A DNA stretch of 64,000 bases, from assembly GCF_900096995.1 (NCBI RefSeq), contig NZ_OANT01000007.1, positions 102,173 through 166,172 of the forward strand. The letters run 5' to 3'. Origin of the DNA: Acinetobacter puyangensis. GTDB taxonomy: Bacteria > Pseudomonadota > Gammaproteobacteria > Pseudomonadales > Moraxellaceae. The notes below the pieces were generated by a model. The model ran no database searches. It was not told the origin of the DNA and was given only the letters and a program-made list of their open reading frames with translations. The translations under genes were made by a program, and so were the position numbers. Positions 50,063 through 58,749 of this stretch are shown here, piece after piece; positions within the stretch are counted from its first letter, which is position 1; each line of letters opens with the position of its first letter.

Positions 50063-50692
50063 CTAGGCACATTTCGGTACGGGTGCACTTTCTACGGTAA
50101 TTTGTGCTTGTGTTAGGGTAAATAAAGATTCAATTTGTTTTTGCGCATTGCCATTAGCAATTTCTAAAATTCCGGATTGGCAGGCTGTTTGAATAATTTT
50201 ATTGCGAGCTGCGGTCTGGGCAAGACTTAATAATTGCGGATCAATATCCATCAAACCAAATAAACCTGTTCTGATGTCATAAACTTCTGTTTTATCCAGA
50301 CTACTGGAGAGGATTTCAACGGGGGGAAGTTTGATATGTATGGCTTTGCCATCTTTGGAAACAGTTACATTTTCGGGTGTGAGTTTAGACAGATTTAAGC
50401 CGGCAACCACACGACCACTGGCAAGAAAAAGCCCTTTTTGCTGATCTTGCCACAGTCGGTTCCATGAGCCTTCACGGGTACTGGTGACCACGGTATCAAT
50501 ATGGAATGCGACAGTTTCCAGATTATTGAGATGTTGAATATGCTGCAATACACCATCACTGGTCATGACCTGAATATCGGGTTGTTGCTTTTGATACCAT
50601 TTGATTGCTGCAAAAGCCGATATAAGACTGATCACAATAATGACAATTAACCATTTAAACCACGGACGTGAAGCTTCTGGAGCGAGAGACAT
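50063..50692 (-). CDS. DUF4230 membrane-anchored protein
   Basis: 209 residues. One transmembrane helix at about 13-32 (FKWLIVIIVISLISAFAAIKW), then a soluble domain typical of DUF4230: QHLNNLETVAFHIDTVV, a strand repeat, and the helix AQTAARNKIIQTACQSGILEIANGNAQKQIESLF near the C-terminus. A single membrane anchor suggests the domain is periplasmic. No function is established for the family. It converges on the LysR gene and is divergent from grpE. Confidence 0.82.
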   Translation of the reverse strand: MSLAPEASRPWFKWLIVIIVISLISAFAAIKWYQKQQPDIQVMTSDGVLQHIQHLNNLETVAFHIDTVVTSTREGSWNRLWQDQQKGLFLASGRVVAGLNLSKLTPENVTVSKDGKAIHIKLPPVEILSSSLDKTEVYDIRTGLFGLMDIDPQLLSLAQTAARNKIIQTACQSGILEIANGNAQKQIESLFTLTQAQITVESAPVPKCA

Positions 50693-51022
50693 TATAAAAA
50701 TTCCCTAAACAATATTGCATCATCTTGGTAATAAGGCGATTTGTTCTTATTATAGCGTATTAATGTGATTAAAATAACGTTAATACTGAGATCATTCCGG
50801 ATGGATTTATGATTTATTCACAAAAGCGTCATCATTTGCTTATAAATTTCTTTTAAAACGCTAAAAGACAAAAAAATACCTTGAAATTTTAGCTTAAGCC
50901 CATATTTCCTAAAACAATCGATCAACATTATTCATCATGGCAGTTCGGCATCATGAATTTGTCTAATGCCCATAAAAAAGGTACTGCACATGTTTGACTT
51001 TTTTAATAAACGGAGATCATCA
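50693..51022. other. Divergent region before grpE
   Basis: 330 bases without a gene. It carries the DUF4230 promoter on the left and the heat-shock promoter of grpE (50881-50906) on the right. Confidence 0.5.
50881..50906 (+). promoter_or_regulatory. Sigma-32 (RpoH) promoter of grpE
   Basis: CTTGAAA ending at 50886, 12-base spacer, then CCCATATT from 50899. The sigma-32 consensus is CTTGAAA, 11-16 bases, CCCCATnT; the match is close. It gives a leader of about 110 bases. Confidence 0.8.
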
Positions 51023-51574
51023 ATGGCAAACGAGCAAAATGAAAACGCTCAAGAACTTGCACAAGAGCAGGTAGAAAACGCTGAGCAAGCTCAACATGAA
51101 AGTACAGAAAATATTACAGAAGAGAGTGTCGAGGATTTAAAGGCCCAGATTGTAAAACTTGAAGAAAGCTTAAAACTTGAAAAGGCAAGAGCTGCCAATG
51201 CAATTTATGAAGCAGGCAAAGTAAAAGAACGGCTGGAACGTGAAGCTGAAGCTGCGAAAAAATTTGCGCTGGAAAAGTTTGCCAAAGGTCTACTGGATTC
51301 TGTTGATAATCTTGAGCGTGCCATTCAGGCAGCAGGTGAGGAAAAGTCACCTTTGCTTGAAGGTGTGGAATTGACCCTGAAATCACTGATCACCACTTTA
51401 GAAAAACATGAAGTGGTCGCAGTAGATACGGTAAATGGTTTTAATGCGGATTTACATCAGGCTGTAGGTATTGATCCGAGTGCCAAAGCAGGTGAAATCG
51501 GTAACGTATTGCAAAAAGGTTATACCTTATCAGGTCGTTTATTACGCCCTGCCATGGTCACCGTTGGGCAATAG
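51023..51574 (+). CDS. grpE: Nucleotide exchange factor GrpE
   Basis: 183 residues. GrpE opens the DnaK nucleotide cleft to release ADP. A disordered acidic N-terminus (residues 1-40, rich in Glu, Gln, Asn) precedes the long coiled-coil helix and the C-terminal beta domain ([22 protein letters not shown] ... [22 protein letters not shown]). GGAG seven bases upstream sets the start at 51023; an upstream ATG at 50966 in frame lies in the leader. dnaK follows but has its own promoter in the 158-base gap. Confidence 0.95.
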   Translation: MANEQNENAQELAQEQVENAEQAQHESTENITEESVEDLKAQIVKLEESLKLEKARAANAIYEAGKVKERLEREAEAAKKFALEKFAKGLLDSVDNLERAIQAAGEEKSPLLEGVELTLKSLITTLEKHEVVAVDTVNGFNADLHQAVGIDPSAKAGEIGNVLQKGYTLSGRLLRPAMVTVGQ

Positions 51575-51620
51575 GTCAAAAGAATTGCGAGAGTATTGAG
51601 TTTTTTTTTAAGTAGATGAC

Positions 51621-51648
51621 TTGAAAAAAACTGAACTGCTCTCATATT
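51621..51648 (+). promoter_or_regulatory. Sigma-32-like promoter of dnaK
   Basis: CTTGAAA ending at 51626, 14-base spacer, CTCATATT at 51641-51648. It deviates from CCCCATnT at two bases. It gives a leader of about 80 bases with a palindrome in it. Confidence 0.65.
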
Positions 51649-51660
51649 GGATAACAAGCA

Positions 51661-51705
51661 AATCCCCTTGTAGTCCCCTTTGTTAAAGGGGAGATGAGAG
51701 GGATT
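51661..51705. repeat. Nested palindrome in the dnaK leader
   Basis: Inner stem TCCCCTTT-GTT-AAAGGGGA (51674-51692, eight perfect pairs), outer arms AATCCC (51661-51666) and GGGATT (51700-51705). It lies between the dnaK promoter and start codon, so it is transcribed; it resembles the C/G-run palindromes found between genes in Acinetobacter. Confidence 0.8.
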
Positions 51706-51732
51706 AAAAAAGATTTTTGAGGAAAATATATA

Positions 51733-53679
51733 ATGGCTAAAATTATTGGTATTGATTTAGGTACAACAAACTCATGTGTTGCTGTACTAGAAGGCGATAA
51801 AGTAAAAGTAATTGAAAATGCAGAAGGCACACGTACTACGCCGTCGATTATTGCTTATAAAGATGGCGAAATTCTGGTTGGTCAATCTGCAAAACGTCAA
51901 GCAGTGACTAACCCGAAAAATACATTATTCGCAATCAAGCGTTTAATTGGTCGTCGCTATGATGATGCTGCGGTACAAAAAGACATTGGTCTGGTTCCGT
52001 ATAAAATTATTAAAGCAGATAATGGTGATGCGTGGGTTGAAGTAAACGACAAAAAACTGGCACCACAACAGATCTCCGCTGAAATTTTGAAAAAAATGAA
52101 AAAAACAGCAGAAGATTATCTGGGTGAAACAGTGACAGAAGCGGTCATTACTGTACCTGCTTATTTTAATGATGCACAACGTCAAGCGACTAAAGATGCC
52201 GGTAAAATTGCAGGTCTTGATGTAAAACGTATCATTAACGAACCGACTGCTGCGGCACTTGCATTTGGTATGGACAAGAAAGAAGGCGACCGTAAAATCG
52301 CAGTCTATGACTTGGGTGGTGGTACATTTGACGTATCCATCATTGAAATTGCCGACCTTGATGGCGACCAACAAATCGAAGTGTTATCGACTAACGGTGA
52401 TACCTTCCTTGGTGGTGAAGACTTTGATAATGCATTAATTGAATTTCTGGTTGAAGAGTTCAAAAAAGAACAAAGTGTTAACCTGAAAAATGATCCACTG
52501 GCATTACAACGTCTAAAAGAAGCAGCAGAGAAAGCCAAAATTGAATTGTCTTCTTCTAATGCAACTGAAATTAACCTGCCATATATCACTGCCGATGCAA
52601 CTGGTCCAAAACACTTGGTAATCAATGTGACTCGTGCAAAATTGGAAGGTTTGGTTGCAGACTTGGTTGCTCGTACCATTGAGCCATGTAAAATTGCATT
52701 AAAAGATGCTGGTCTTTCGACTTCTGACATCTCTGACGTGATTTTGGTAGGTGGTCAATCCCGTATGCCACTTGTACAACAAAAAGTACAAGAATTTTTC
52801 GGTAAAGAACCACGTAAAGATGTAAACCCAGATGAAGCTGTAGCGATTGGTGCTGCGATTCAGGGTGCAGTATTGTCAGGTGATAAAAACGACGTATTGT
52901 TGCTGGACGTTACCCCATTAACTTTGGGTATCGAAACTATGGGCGGTGTATTAACACCAATCATCGAGAAAAACACTACAATTCCTGCGAAAAAATCACA
53001 GGTTTTCTCGACAGCGGCCGATAACCAACCTGCGGTAGACATTTCTGTTTATCAAGGTGAGCGTAAAATGGCACAACAAAACAAATTGTTGGGCAACTTC
53101 CAATTAGGCGATATTCCACCAGCACCACGTGGCGTACCACAAATTGAAGTATCATTTGACATCAATGCCGATGGTATCTTGAAAGTATCTGCAAAAGATA
53201 AAAGCACTGGTAAAGAGCAATCTATTCAGATTAAAGCAAACTCTGGTTTGTCTGATGCCGAGATCGATGCAATGATTAAAGATGCAGAAGCGAATGCAGA
53301 AGAAGATCGTAAGTTTGAAGAACTGGCTAAAGCCCGTAACGAAGCAGATGCCTTAGTATCCAGCGCAACCAAAGCAGTTAAAGATTTGGGTGATAAAGTC
53401 ACTGCTGATGAAAAAACTGCGGTTGAAACTGCTGTATCAGAGCTTGAAGCAGCAACCAAAGAAAATGATGTTGATGCGATCAAAGCAAAAACTGAAAGCT
53501 TGCAAAATATCTTGTTGCCAATTACCCAACGTGCGTATGAACAAGCACAGGGTGCAGCAGGTGGTGCACAGGATTTTGATCCGAATGCATTTAATCAGGA
53601 TGCTGGTCAACAACAGCAAAAAGCTGATGATGGCGTGGTTGATGCAGAATTTACAGAAGTTAAAGATGACAAAAAATAA
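51733..53679 (+). CDS. dnaK: Molecular chaperone DnaK (Hsp70)
   Basis: 648 residues. ATPase domain with [14 protein letters not shown] at the N-terminus, the [13 protein letters not shown] phosphate loop (near 195) and [12 protein letters not shown]; the linker VLLLDVTPL near 390; the substrate-binding domain, helical lid, and the acidic tail [16 protein letters not shown] matching the EEVKDKK co-chaperone end. It folds proteins with DnaJ and GrpE. AGGAAAATA is the ribosome-binding site. dnaJ does not follow, so it is elsewhere. Confidence 0.98.
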   Translation: MAKIIGIDLGTTNSCVAVLEGDKVKVIENAEGTRTTPSIIAYKDGEILVGQSAKRQAVTNPKNTLFAIKRLIGRRYDDAAVQKDIGLVPYKIIKADNGDAWVEVNDKKLAPQQISAEILKKMKKTAEDYLGETVTEAVITVPAYFNDAQRQATKDAGKIAGLDVKRIINEPTAAALAFGMDKKEGDRKIAVYDLGGGTFDVSIIEIADLDGDQQIEVLSTNGDTFLGGEDFDNALIEFLVEEFKKEQSVNLKNDPLALQRLKEAAEKAKIELSSSNATEINLPYITADATGPKHLVINVTRAKLEGLVADLVARTIEPCKIALKDAGLSTSDISDVILVGGQSRMPLVQQKVQEFFGKEPRKDVNPDEAVAIGAAIQGAVLSGDKNDVLLLDVTPLTLGIETMGGVLTPIIEKNTTIPAKKSQVFSTAADNQPAVDISVYQGERKMAQQNKLLGNFQLGDIPPAPRGVPQIEVSFDINADGILKVSAKDKSTGKEQSIQIKANSGLSDAEIDAMIKDAEANAEEDRKFEELAKARNEADALVSSATKAVKDLGDKVTADEKTAVETAVSELEAATKENDVDAIKAKTESLQNILLPITQRAYEQAQGAAGGAQDFDPNAFNQDAGQQQQKADDGVVDAEFTEVKDDKK

Positions 53680-53699
53680 TTTGTCACTTTAATCAAAAA

Positions 53700-53731
53700 G
53701 ACCGCTTAGAGTAATCTAGGCGGTTTTTTTA
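53700..53731 (+). terminator. dnaK terminator
   Basis: ACCGCTTAGA-GTAA-TCTAGGCGGT stem (one G-U pair) followed by seven T. Confidence 0.9.
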
Positions 53732-53790
53732 TAAGTCAAAATTTTTGCGGTTGTAGAAAGGATGTTTGAATGTCTAGCCAAAGCATCTTA

Positions 53791-53830
53791 CTTGAACCTA
53801 AAGCCACCTAAGGCTTAGAATAGGTTCAAA
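53791..53830. repeat. Nested palindrome upstream of the FUSC-like gene
   Basis: Outer arms TTGAACCTA (53792-53800) and TAGGTTCAA (53821-53829) are perfect nine-base complements; inside, AAGCC and GGCTT pair around ACCTAA. It lies 40 bases before the next gene, so it may be an operator or an RNA stem. Confidence 0.7.
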
Positions 53831-53867
53831 GCATTATAAACAAGTAATGCTGAAAGAGTATTACCGA

Positions 53868-54401
53868 ATGCTAATCAATATAGACGATATCTTAAAGTCA
53901 GAAAAAGTACTCTATACCTTCAAAATTTTAACTTGTGCAGGCTTGATTGCATTGCTGGCGATTATTTTTGACAAGGATAAAACCAGCAATTTTTTTCTAT
54001 GGGCATCCTTAACTGCATTTTTTACCGTACAGTATGACAGTAAAAATAAAGTCAATTTTAATCAGGTGACAGGCAATGTCATCGGTTCTGTGGTAGGAAT
54101 AATCATTTGGTTGTTGATAGCGAATATCTCTCACCATCAGGGCTATTATATTAATCTGGAATATTGGTTTTTAATCCTCGGTATTTTGCTGACCACTCTG
54201 TGCTGTATTTTAATGAATCATGCTGAATATTGCGGCATTGCATTGGCTAGTTTTCTAATTGTGACGATTTATGATGTATCTCATCACAGTATTGAAGGTG
54301 CATTGATGAGAATTGTATTTTGTATCGTGGGTTGTTTGATTGCCTATGCCGTGGATATCTTGGCGCGTAACTTTTGGACAAAACAATTAGATAACTTGTA
54401 A
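53868..54401 (+). CDS. FUSC-like integral membrane protein
   Basis: 177 residues with about five hydrophobic segments (about residues 18-36, 47-60, 66-84, 100-119 and 130-170). The layout, with FFLWASLTAFFTVQYDSKN and NVIGSVVGIIIWLLIA, resembles the membrane half of fusaric acid resistance/aromatic acid exporter (FUSC) proteins, but it lacks their cytosolic domain, so it is a small or half-type version. Function unknown. Two starts are possible: 53847, with a poor site, or 53868, with AAAGAG nine bases upstream, preferred here. Confidence 0.65.
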   Translation: MLINIDDILKSEKVLYTFKILTCAGLIALLAIIFDKDKTSNFFLWASLTAFFTVQYDSKNKVNFNQVTGNVIGSVVGIIIWLLIANISHHQGYYINLEYWFLILGILLTTLCCILMNHAEYCGIALASFLIVTIYDVSHHSIEGALMRIVFCIVGCLIAYAVDILARNFWTKQLDNL

Positions 54402-54549
54402 TTTTAAAAAACAACCTTTGGCGATTAAAATACATTCTACCCAACGATTAAAAATTTTCTCCATATATTCTTCATATTGATATGAATTTATTCACAAATT
54501 AACAACTTATCTAAAGTCAAAACATGGCATTGATATGTTAGTTTTAATA

Positions 54550-54568
54550 AATAATAATTCTCATTTAC
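54550..54568. promoter_or_regulatory. Fur box
   Basis: AATAATAATTCTCATTTAC matches 13 of 19 positions of the Fur consensus GATAATGATAATCATTATC. It ends ten bases before the first permease start, so iron-bound Fur would block the operon. Confidence 0.75.
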
Positions 54569-54577
54569 TTGCACCTT

Positions 54578-55531
54578 ATGCTTAAGCGCCGTTATCTTGT
54601 CATCTTATTGATACCATTGGCTTGTGTCTCATTATTTGTGGGCGTGGGAAGTATGAATCCGGCTGATTTATGGTCTGGGCAGTCCTCTGCCTGGGAATTA
54701 TTCTGGACCAGCCGATTTCCACGTTTGATGGCAATTCTGATTGCAGGTGCGGGATTGAGTGTTTGTGGTCTAATCATGCAGGCGTTGAGTCGCAATCGTT
54801 TTGTCTCACCTACCACTGCGGGGTTATTTGATTGTGCGCGTCTTGGGGTATTGTTGGCGATTATTTTATTTCCGGCAGCATCGATATTGGTTAAAACCGG
54901 ATTTGCAATTTTTGCCACCATGATCGGTGTCAGTGTATTTATGGCGGTACTGTCTACACTCAAGCATCGTGACACGATTTTTGTACCCTTGGTGGGCATG
55001 ATTTTTGGCAGTATTGTGTCTGCCTTTACCACTTTCATTGCATTACAGTTGGATTTGATGCAAAACCTTGCTGGCTGGTTACAAGGTGATTTCTCTACCA
55101 TTCTGAATGGCCAATATGAATTAATCTATTTTAGTGTGCCTGTGTTGGTGCTGACCTATTATTTCGCCAATCGATTTTTTTTGGTGGGGCTGGGTGATGA
55201 TTTTGCGGTCAATCTTGGATTGAACTATAAACGAACTTTGTTTATTGGCTTGCTTATGGTGTCCATGATTACTGGCATCGTGATTGTGACAGTGGGTGCG
55301 ATTCCTTTTGTTGGTTTGGTTGTTCCCAATCTGGTCAGTTTATATTTGGGCGATAATATTCAGAAAACCTTGTCACATACGGCGATTTTTGGTGCCTTGC
55401 TGGTTTTGTTGTGTGATGTATTTGGTCGAATTGTAATTTACCCTTACGAAATTTCTGTCAGTTTGATTATGGGTGTACTTGGCAGCATTGTGTTTTTATG
55501 GCTGTTGCTTAGGAAATACCGCTATGTCTAA
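54578..55531 (+). CDS. Siderophore ABC transporter permease 1 (FecCD family)
   Basis: 317 residues, about nine membrane helices. FecCD family marks are WTSRFPRLMAILIAGAGLSVCGLIMQAL near the N-terminus and GAIPFVGLVVPNL near residue 245, the coupling-helix region. With the second permease it makes the inner-membrane channel for a ferric siderophore. The ATG at 54578 is used; a TTG three codons earlier is in frame. No clear ribosome-binding site is visible. By sequence order (permease, permease, ATPase, lipoprotein) it resembles the fatD/ceuB/yclN group. The last eight bases overlap the next gene. Confidence 0.9.
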   Translation: MLKRRYLVILLIPLACVSLFVGVGSMNPADLWSGQSSAWELFWTSRFPRLMAILIAGAGLSVCGLIMQALSRNRFVSPTTAGLFDCARLGVLLAIILFPAASILVKTGFAIFATMIGVSVFMAVLSTLKHRDTIFVPLVGMIFGSIVSAFTTFIALQLDLMQNLAGWLQGDFSTILNGQYELIYFSVPVLVLTYYFANRFFLVGLGDDFAVNLGLNYKRTLFIGLLMVSMITGIVIVTVGAIPFVGLVVPNLVSLYLGDNIQKTLSHTAIFGALLVLLCDVFGRIVIYPYEISVSLIMGVLGSIVFLWLLLRKYRYV

Positions 55532-56483
55532 TCATCAGAAGTTATTTGTTTTATTGATTCTAACATTGGCGACGATAGTTCTATATCTGACATGGGGTTT
55601 AAGTGCGCAAAGCTGGCAATTTGCATTGAAGCTGCGTTCACAAACCATGATTGCAATTGTGGTGGCTGGCTGTGCCGTGGGTATTTCGACGTTGGTGTTT
55701 TATACCATTGTTAATAATCGTATTGTGACCCCTCAAGTACTCGGGCTAGATAAACTGTACGAACTTTCCAAGACTTTAGTGATTTATCTATTTGGCAGTA
55801 GTGCATTGTTATCGATGCATTTTGTGCTGGACTATGCGCTAAGTCTATTTGCCATGCTGATCTTTGCATTTTTACTCTACTGGTTTATTTTCAAAAAAGT
55901 TGCGGCAGAAAATATTTATTTTCTGTTATTGGTCGGCCTCATTTGTGCCACATTATTCGATAGCATGACCACGTTTTTTCAGGTACTGCTTGACCCAAAT
56001 GAGTTTCAGGTGGCGATGCATGCCGGATTTGCCAGTTTTAATGCGGTAAAAATGCAACTGGTCATGTTGGCTTGCATCACTATTTTACCGATTCTCTATT
56101 ACAGCATTAAATATCATCATCGGCTTGATGTGATGGCACTGGGGCGTGAACACGCGCTTAATCTGGGACTGGATTATGATCGTACCAGTCAGATTTTACT
56201 GATATTTGTGGTATTGGCACTGGCATCGGCTACAGCATTGGCGGGCCCCATGATGTTTCTGGGATTGCTGGTATTGAATTTGACGTTGGAAATTTTTAGA
56301 ACCCATCAACATCGGATTTTGTTGGTCGGCATCATGCTGGTCAGTATTCTGTCTTTAACGATTGGTCAATTTGTAGTGATGCATCTGCTTAATTTTAAAA
56401 CGACATTAAGCGTCATTATTAATTTTATCGGTGGTATTTATTTCTTCTGGATTTTGTTAAAGGAAAATAGACGATGGCAATAG
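55524..56483 (+). CDS. Siderophore ABC transporter permease 2 (FecCD family)
   Basis: 319 residues, eight to ten membrane helices. Blocks LRSQTMIAIVVAGCAVGISTLVFYTIVNNRIVTPQVLGLDKLYE and GPMMFLGLLVLNLTLE are of the same family as the first permease. ATG at 55524 overlaps the upstream stop by eight bases and gives a normal N-terminal hydrophobic helix; the 3' end overlaps the ATPase gene by ten bases. All four genes of the operon are thus tightly coupled. Confidence 0.9.
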   Translation: MSNHQKLFVLLILTLATIVLYLTWGLSAQSWQFALKLRSQTMIAIVVAGCAVGISTLVFYTIVNNRIVTPQVLGLDKLYELSKTLVIYLFGSSALLSMHFVLDYALSLFAMLIFAFLLYWFIFKKVAAENIYFLLLVGLICATLFDSMTTFFQVLLDPNEFQVAMHAGFASFNAVKMQLVMLACITILPILYYSIKYHHRLDVMALGREHALNLGLDYDRTSQILLIFVVLALASATALAGPMMFLGLLVLNLTLEIFRTHQHRILLVGIMLVSILSLTIGQFVVMHLLNFKTTLSVIINFIGGIYFFWILLKENRRWQ

Positions 56484-57238
56484 AACTTCGCAATCTCAGC
56501 AAGGGCTATCACGGGCAACGTGTGGTTAACGATGTTTCCTTGACCATTGCAGAAGGACAGTTCACTGCATTTATTGGTCCTAATGGTGCAGGGAAAAGCA
56601 CAGTATTGGCCATGATTAGCCGGCTGATTCAACCAGATGAAGGCAAAATCCTGCTAGATGGCGAAGAAATTTTACAATTAAAAAGTGCAGATATCGCCAA
56701 AAAATTGGCAATTTTAAAGCAATCCAATCATACCGAATTGCGTTTGAGTATTGAGGATCTAGTGGCTTTTGGCCGTTTTCCCTATTCGCAAGGTCGTCTG
56801 AATGCAGAGGACAAGCAGATTATTGCACGGGTTTTGCGTTATATGGATTTATATGAGATGCGGCATAAACCGATGACCACATTGTCTGGTGGGCAGCGTC
56901 AACGTGCCTATATTGCGATGGTGTTGGCACAGGATACAGATTATATCTTGCTGGATGAGCCACTCAATAATCTGGATATGAAGCATTCTGCACAAATCAT
57001 GAAGGTATTAAAAGATTTATCGGTAAATCATGGCAAAACCATAGTGATGGTGATTCATGATATTAATTTTGCCTCAGTGTATGCCGATCAGATCATTGCC
57101 ATGAAAGATGGGCAACTATGTTATCAGGGACGTCCTGAATACATTATTGATGAAAAAATACTCGCTGAGATCTTTGATTTTAACATTCCGATTCAACAGA
57201 TTCAGGGACATAAATTAGGGCTATATTTTATTAGCTAG
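56474..57238 (+). CDS. Siderophore ABC transporter ATP-binding protein
   Basis: 254 residues. Walker A GPNGAGKST (residues 36-44), Q-loop KQSNHTELR, signature LSGGQRQRAYIA, Walker B YILLDEPLNNLD and switch His in MVIHDINFA. It belongs to the FepC/CeuD-type iron chelate ATPases and powers uptake through the two permeases. The ATG lies within the end of the second permease. Confidence 0.94.
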   Translation: MAIELRNLSKGYHGQRVVNDVSLTIAEGQFTAFIGPNGAGKSTVLAMISRLIQPDEGKILLDGEEILQLKSADIAKKLAILKQSNHTELRLSIEDLVAFGRFPYSQGRLNAEDKQIIARVLRYMDLYEMRHKPMTTLSGGQRQRAYIAMVLAQDTDYILLDEPLNNLDMKHSAQIMKVLKDLSVNHGKTIVMVIHDINFASVYADQIIAMKDGQLCYQGRPEYIIDEKILAEIFDFNIPIQQIQGHKLGLYFIS

Positions 57239-57247
57239 GAGTTTGAT

Positions 57248-58198
57248 ATGAGATTAAAACAGCTATTGCTTGCACTGACCTGTGTTATGACATTGTCAGC
57301 GTGTAATAAAGCCGATCCACAACAAAATACTGCACAACAGCAGACAAGCAATGAAACCACGCAAACATTTGACAGTAAAGCAGGTGAAATTACACTGCCT
57401 GTTGATCTCCAGCGTATTGCCGTACTAGATACCAATGCGCTTAGTACAATTCAGGCATTAGGTGCAAGCGATAAAGTGGTTGCTGTTACTCGCAGTACGC
57501 CATTACCTAACGCATTACAGGCATTTTCAAATGAAAAGTATGCAGATGTGGGTACAGCCAAAGAACCTAATCTGGAACGTGTTTTGGCAACCCAACCACA
57601 ATTGATTGTGATGGGCGCGCGCATGGAAAAAATGCTAGATCAATTGAAACAAATTGCACCTACTTATTTTAATGAAGTTGATAATGCCGACTTTTTTAAC
57701 TCATTTAAACAACAAACCCTGACCATTGCCAAAATGGTGGATAAAACACCGGAAGCCGAACAACAATTACAACAACTTGATCAAGATATTGCTGCACTAA
57801 AAGAAAAGACCAAAGGCAAAACCGCATTGATGATTTTGGTCAATAATAATAAATTTTCGGCGTATGGACCGGGTTCCCGCTTTGGAATGATCTATGATTT
57901 ATATGGTTTTACACCAATTGACTCGGAGATTAAGGTGGGATTGCATGGTATGTCGGTATCACATGAGTTTATTGCCGAAAAAGACCCAGATTATTTATTT
58001 GTTATGGATCGGGGCGCTGCGATTAGTAATAAAACAGATGGCGCACAACAGGCATTAAATAATCGGATTATTCAAAACACCAAAGCCGCTAAAAATGGTC
58101 ATATCATCTATTTGAATGCGGGCAACTGGTATCTCACCACAACCGGTTTGGGTGGCCAACAGGCTATGCTTAAGGAAGTGGCAGATACCGTGCAATAG
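57248..58198 (+). CDS. Ferric siderophore-binding lipoprotein (CeuE/FatB/YclQ-like)
   Basis: 316 residues. Signal peptide II with lipobox LSAC (Cys19), a Gln/Thr/Asn-rich linker to about 40, then the two-lobed class III binding protein: QRIAVLDTNALSTIQALGA starts the N-lobe, and GPGSRFGMIYDLYGFTPID and GNWYLTTTGLGGQQAML mark the C-lobe. Its closest named relatives bind catecholate or mixed siderophores (enterobactin breakdown products, petrobactin, anguibactin). No TonB-dependent receptor or synthesis gene is nearby, so the outer-membrane step must be encoded elsewhere. GGAG precedes the ATG. Confidence 0.9.
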   Translation: MRLKQLLLALTCVMTLSACNKADPQQNTAQQQTSNETTQTFDSKAGEITLPVDLQRIAVLDTNALSTIQALGASDKVVAVTRSTPLPNALQAFSNEKYADVGTAKEPNLERVLATQPQLIVMGARMEKMLDQLKQIAPTYFNEVDNADFFNSFKQQTLTIAKMVDKTPEAEQQLQQLDQDIAALKEKTKGKTALMILVNNNKFSAYGPGSRFGMIYDLYGFTPIDSEIKVGLHGMSVSHEFIAEKDPDYLFVMDRGAAISNKTDGAQQALNNRIIQNTKAAKNGHIIYLNAGNWYLTTTGLGGQQAMLKEVADTVQ

Positions 58199-58200
58199 AT

Positions 58201-58228
58201 ACTTTACCCATAGGGCTATGGGTAAAGT
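58201..58228. terminator. Perfect hairpin between the siderophore operon and allA
   Basis: ACTTTACCCATAG (58201-58213) and CTATGGGTAAAGT (58216-58228) are fully complementary. There is no T-run, so it is either a factor-dependent end or an mRNA-stabilising stem shared by the two converging genes. Confidence 0.6.
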
Positions 58229-58236
58229 GATAGGTA

Positions 58237-58740
58237 TTAGGACATAATTGTGACATGTATAGGAAACTGATATACATCACAGTTATGTCCTGTGCCGATA
58301 CGATCGACGACAGCAAAATCACTCGGTGCTTCAAATGTAAGCAGTGGATGATGCCAAGTGCCAGCCCGATAGTTTACGCCCTGATAACCATTGCTGATAA
58401 ATGCACGTACACGGTGAATATCTGGTGTCTGAGCATCAAGCGCAGGCGCAACCACAACTAAAAATTTTTGTCCCTGCATGGGAATAAATGCCTGTGAACC
58501 ATTGGGATGGCGTTCCAGCATATGAATTTGCAGCGGTAGCTCAGTTTTTTTGATATTACGAAAAATACTGATACCAGCTCTGGCATCTCCGATGATTTCT
58601 GTATTGACCAAAGCATGATAGCGTTCGGTATGCTGATCATTAATATAGAAAAAATCATTATTTTCGCAACTGATCACTTCGCCGAATTCGGCAAAGTTAT
58701 CTTTACTGAGTGGTTGTACATCTACGATTAGATTGCTCAT
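58237..58740 (-). CDS. allA: Ureidoglycolate lyase
   Basis: 167 residues. It splits ureidoglycolate to glyoxylate and urea, the last step of the allantoate route. The cupin-like fold has characteristic blocks ISIFRN, HMLERHPNGSQAFIPM, the NYRAGTWHHPLL metal-region histidines and a C-terminal FAVVDRIGTGHNCD. The gene begins nine bases after alc on the same strand. Confidence 0.93.
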   Translation of the reverse strand: MSNLIVDVQPLSKDNFAEFGEVISCENNDFFYINDQHTERYHALVNTEIIGDARAGISIFRNIKKTELPLQIHMLERHPNGSQAFIPMQGQKFLVVVAPALDAQTPDIHRVRAFISNGYQGVNYRAGTWHHPLLTFEAPSDFAVVDRIGTGHNCDVYQFPIHVTIMS

Positions 58741-58749
58741 GTTGCTCTC

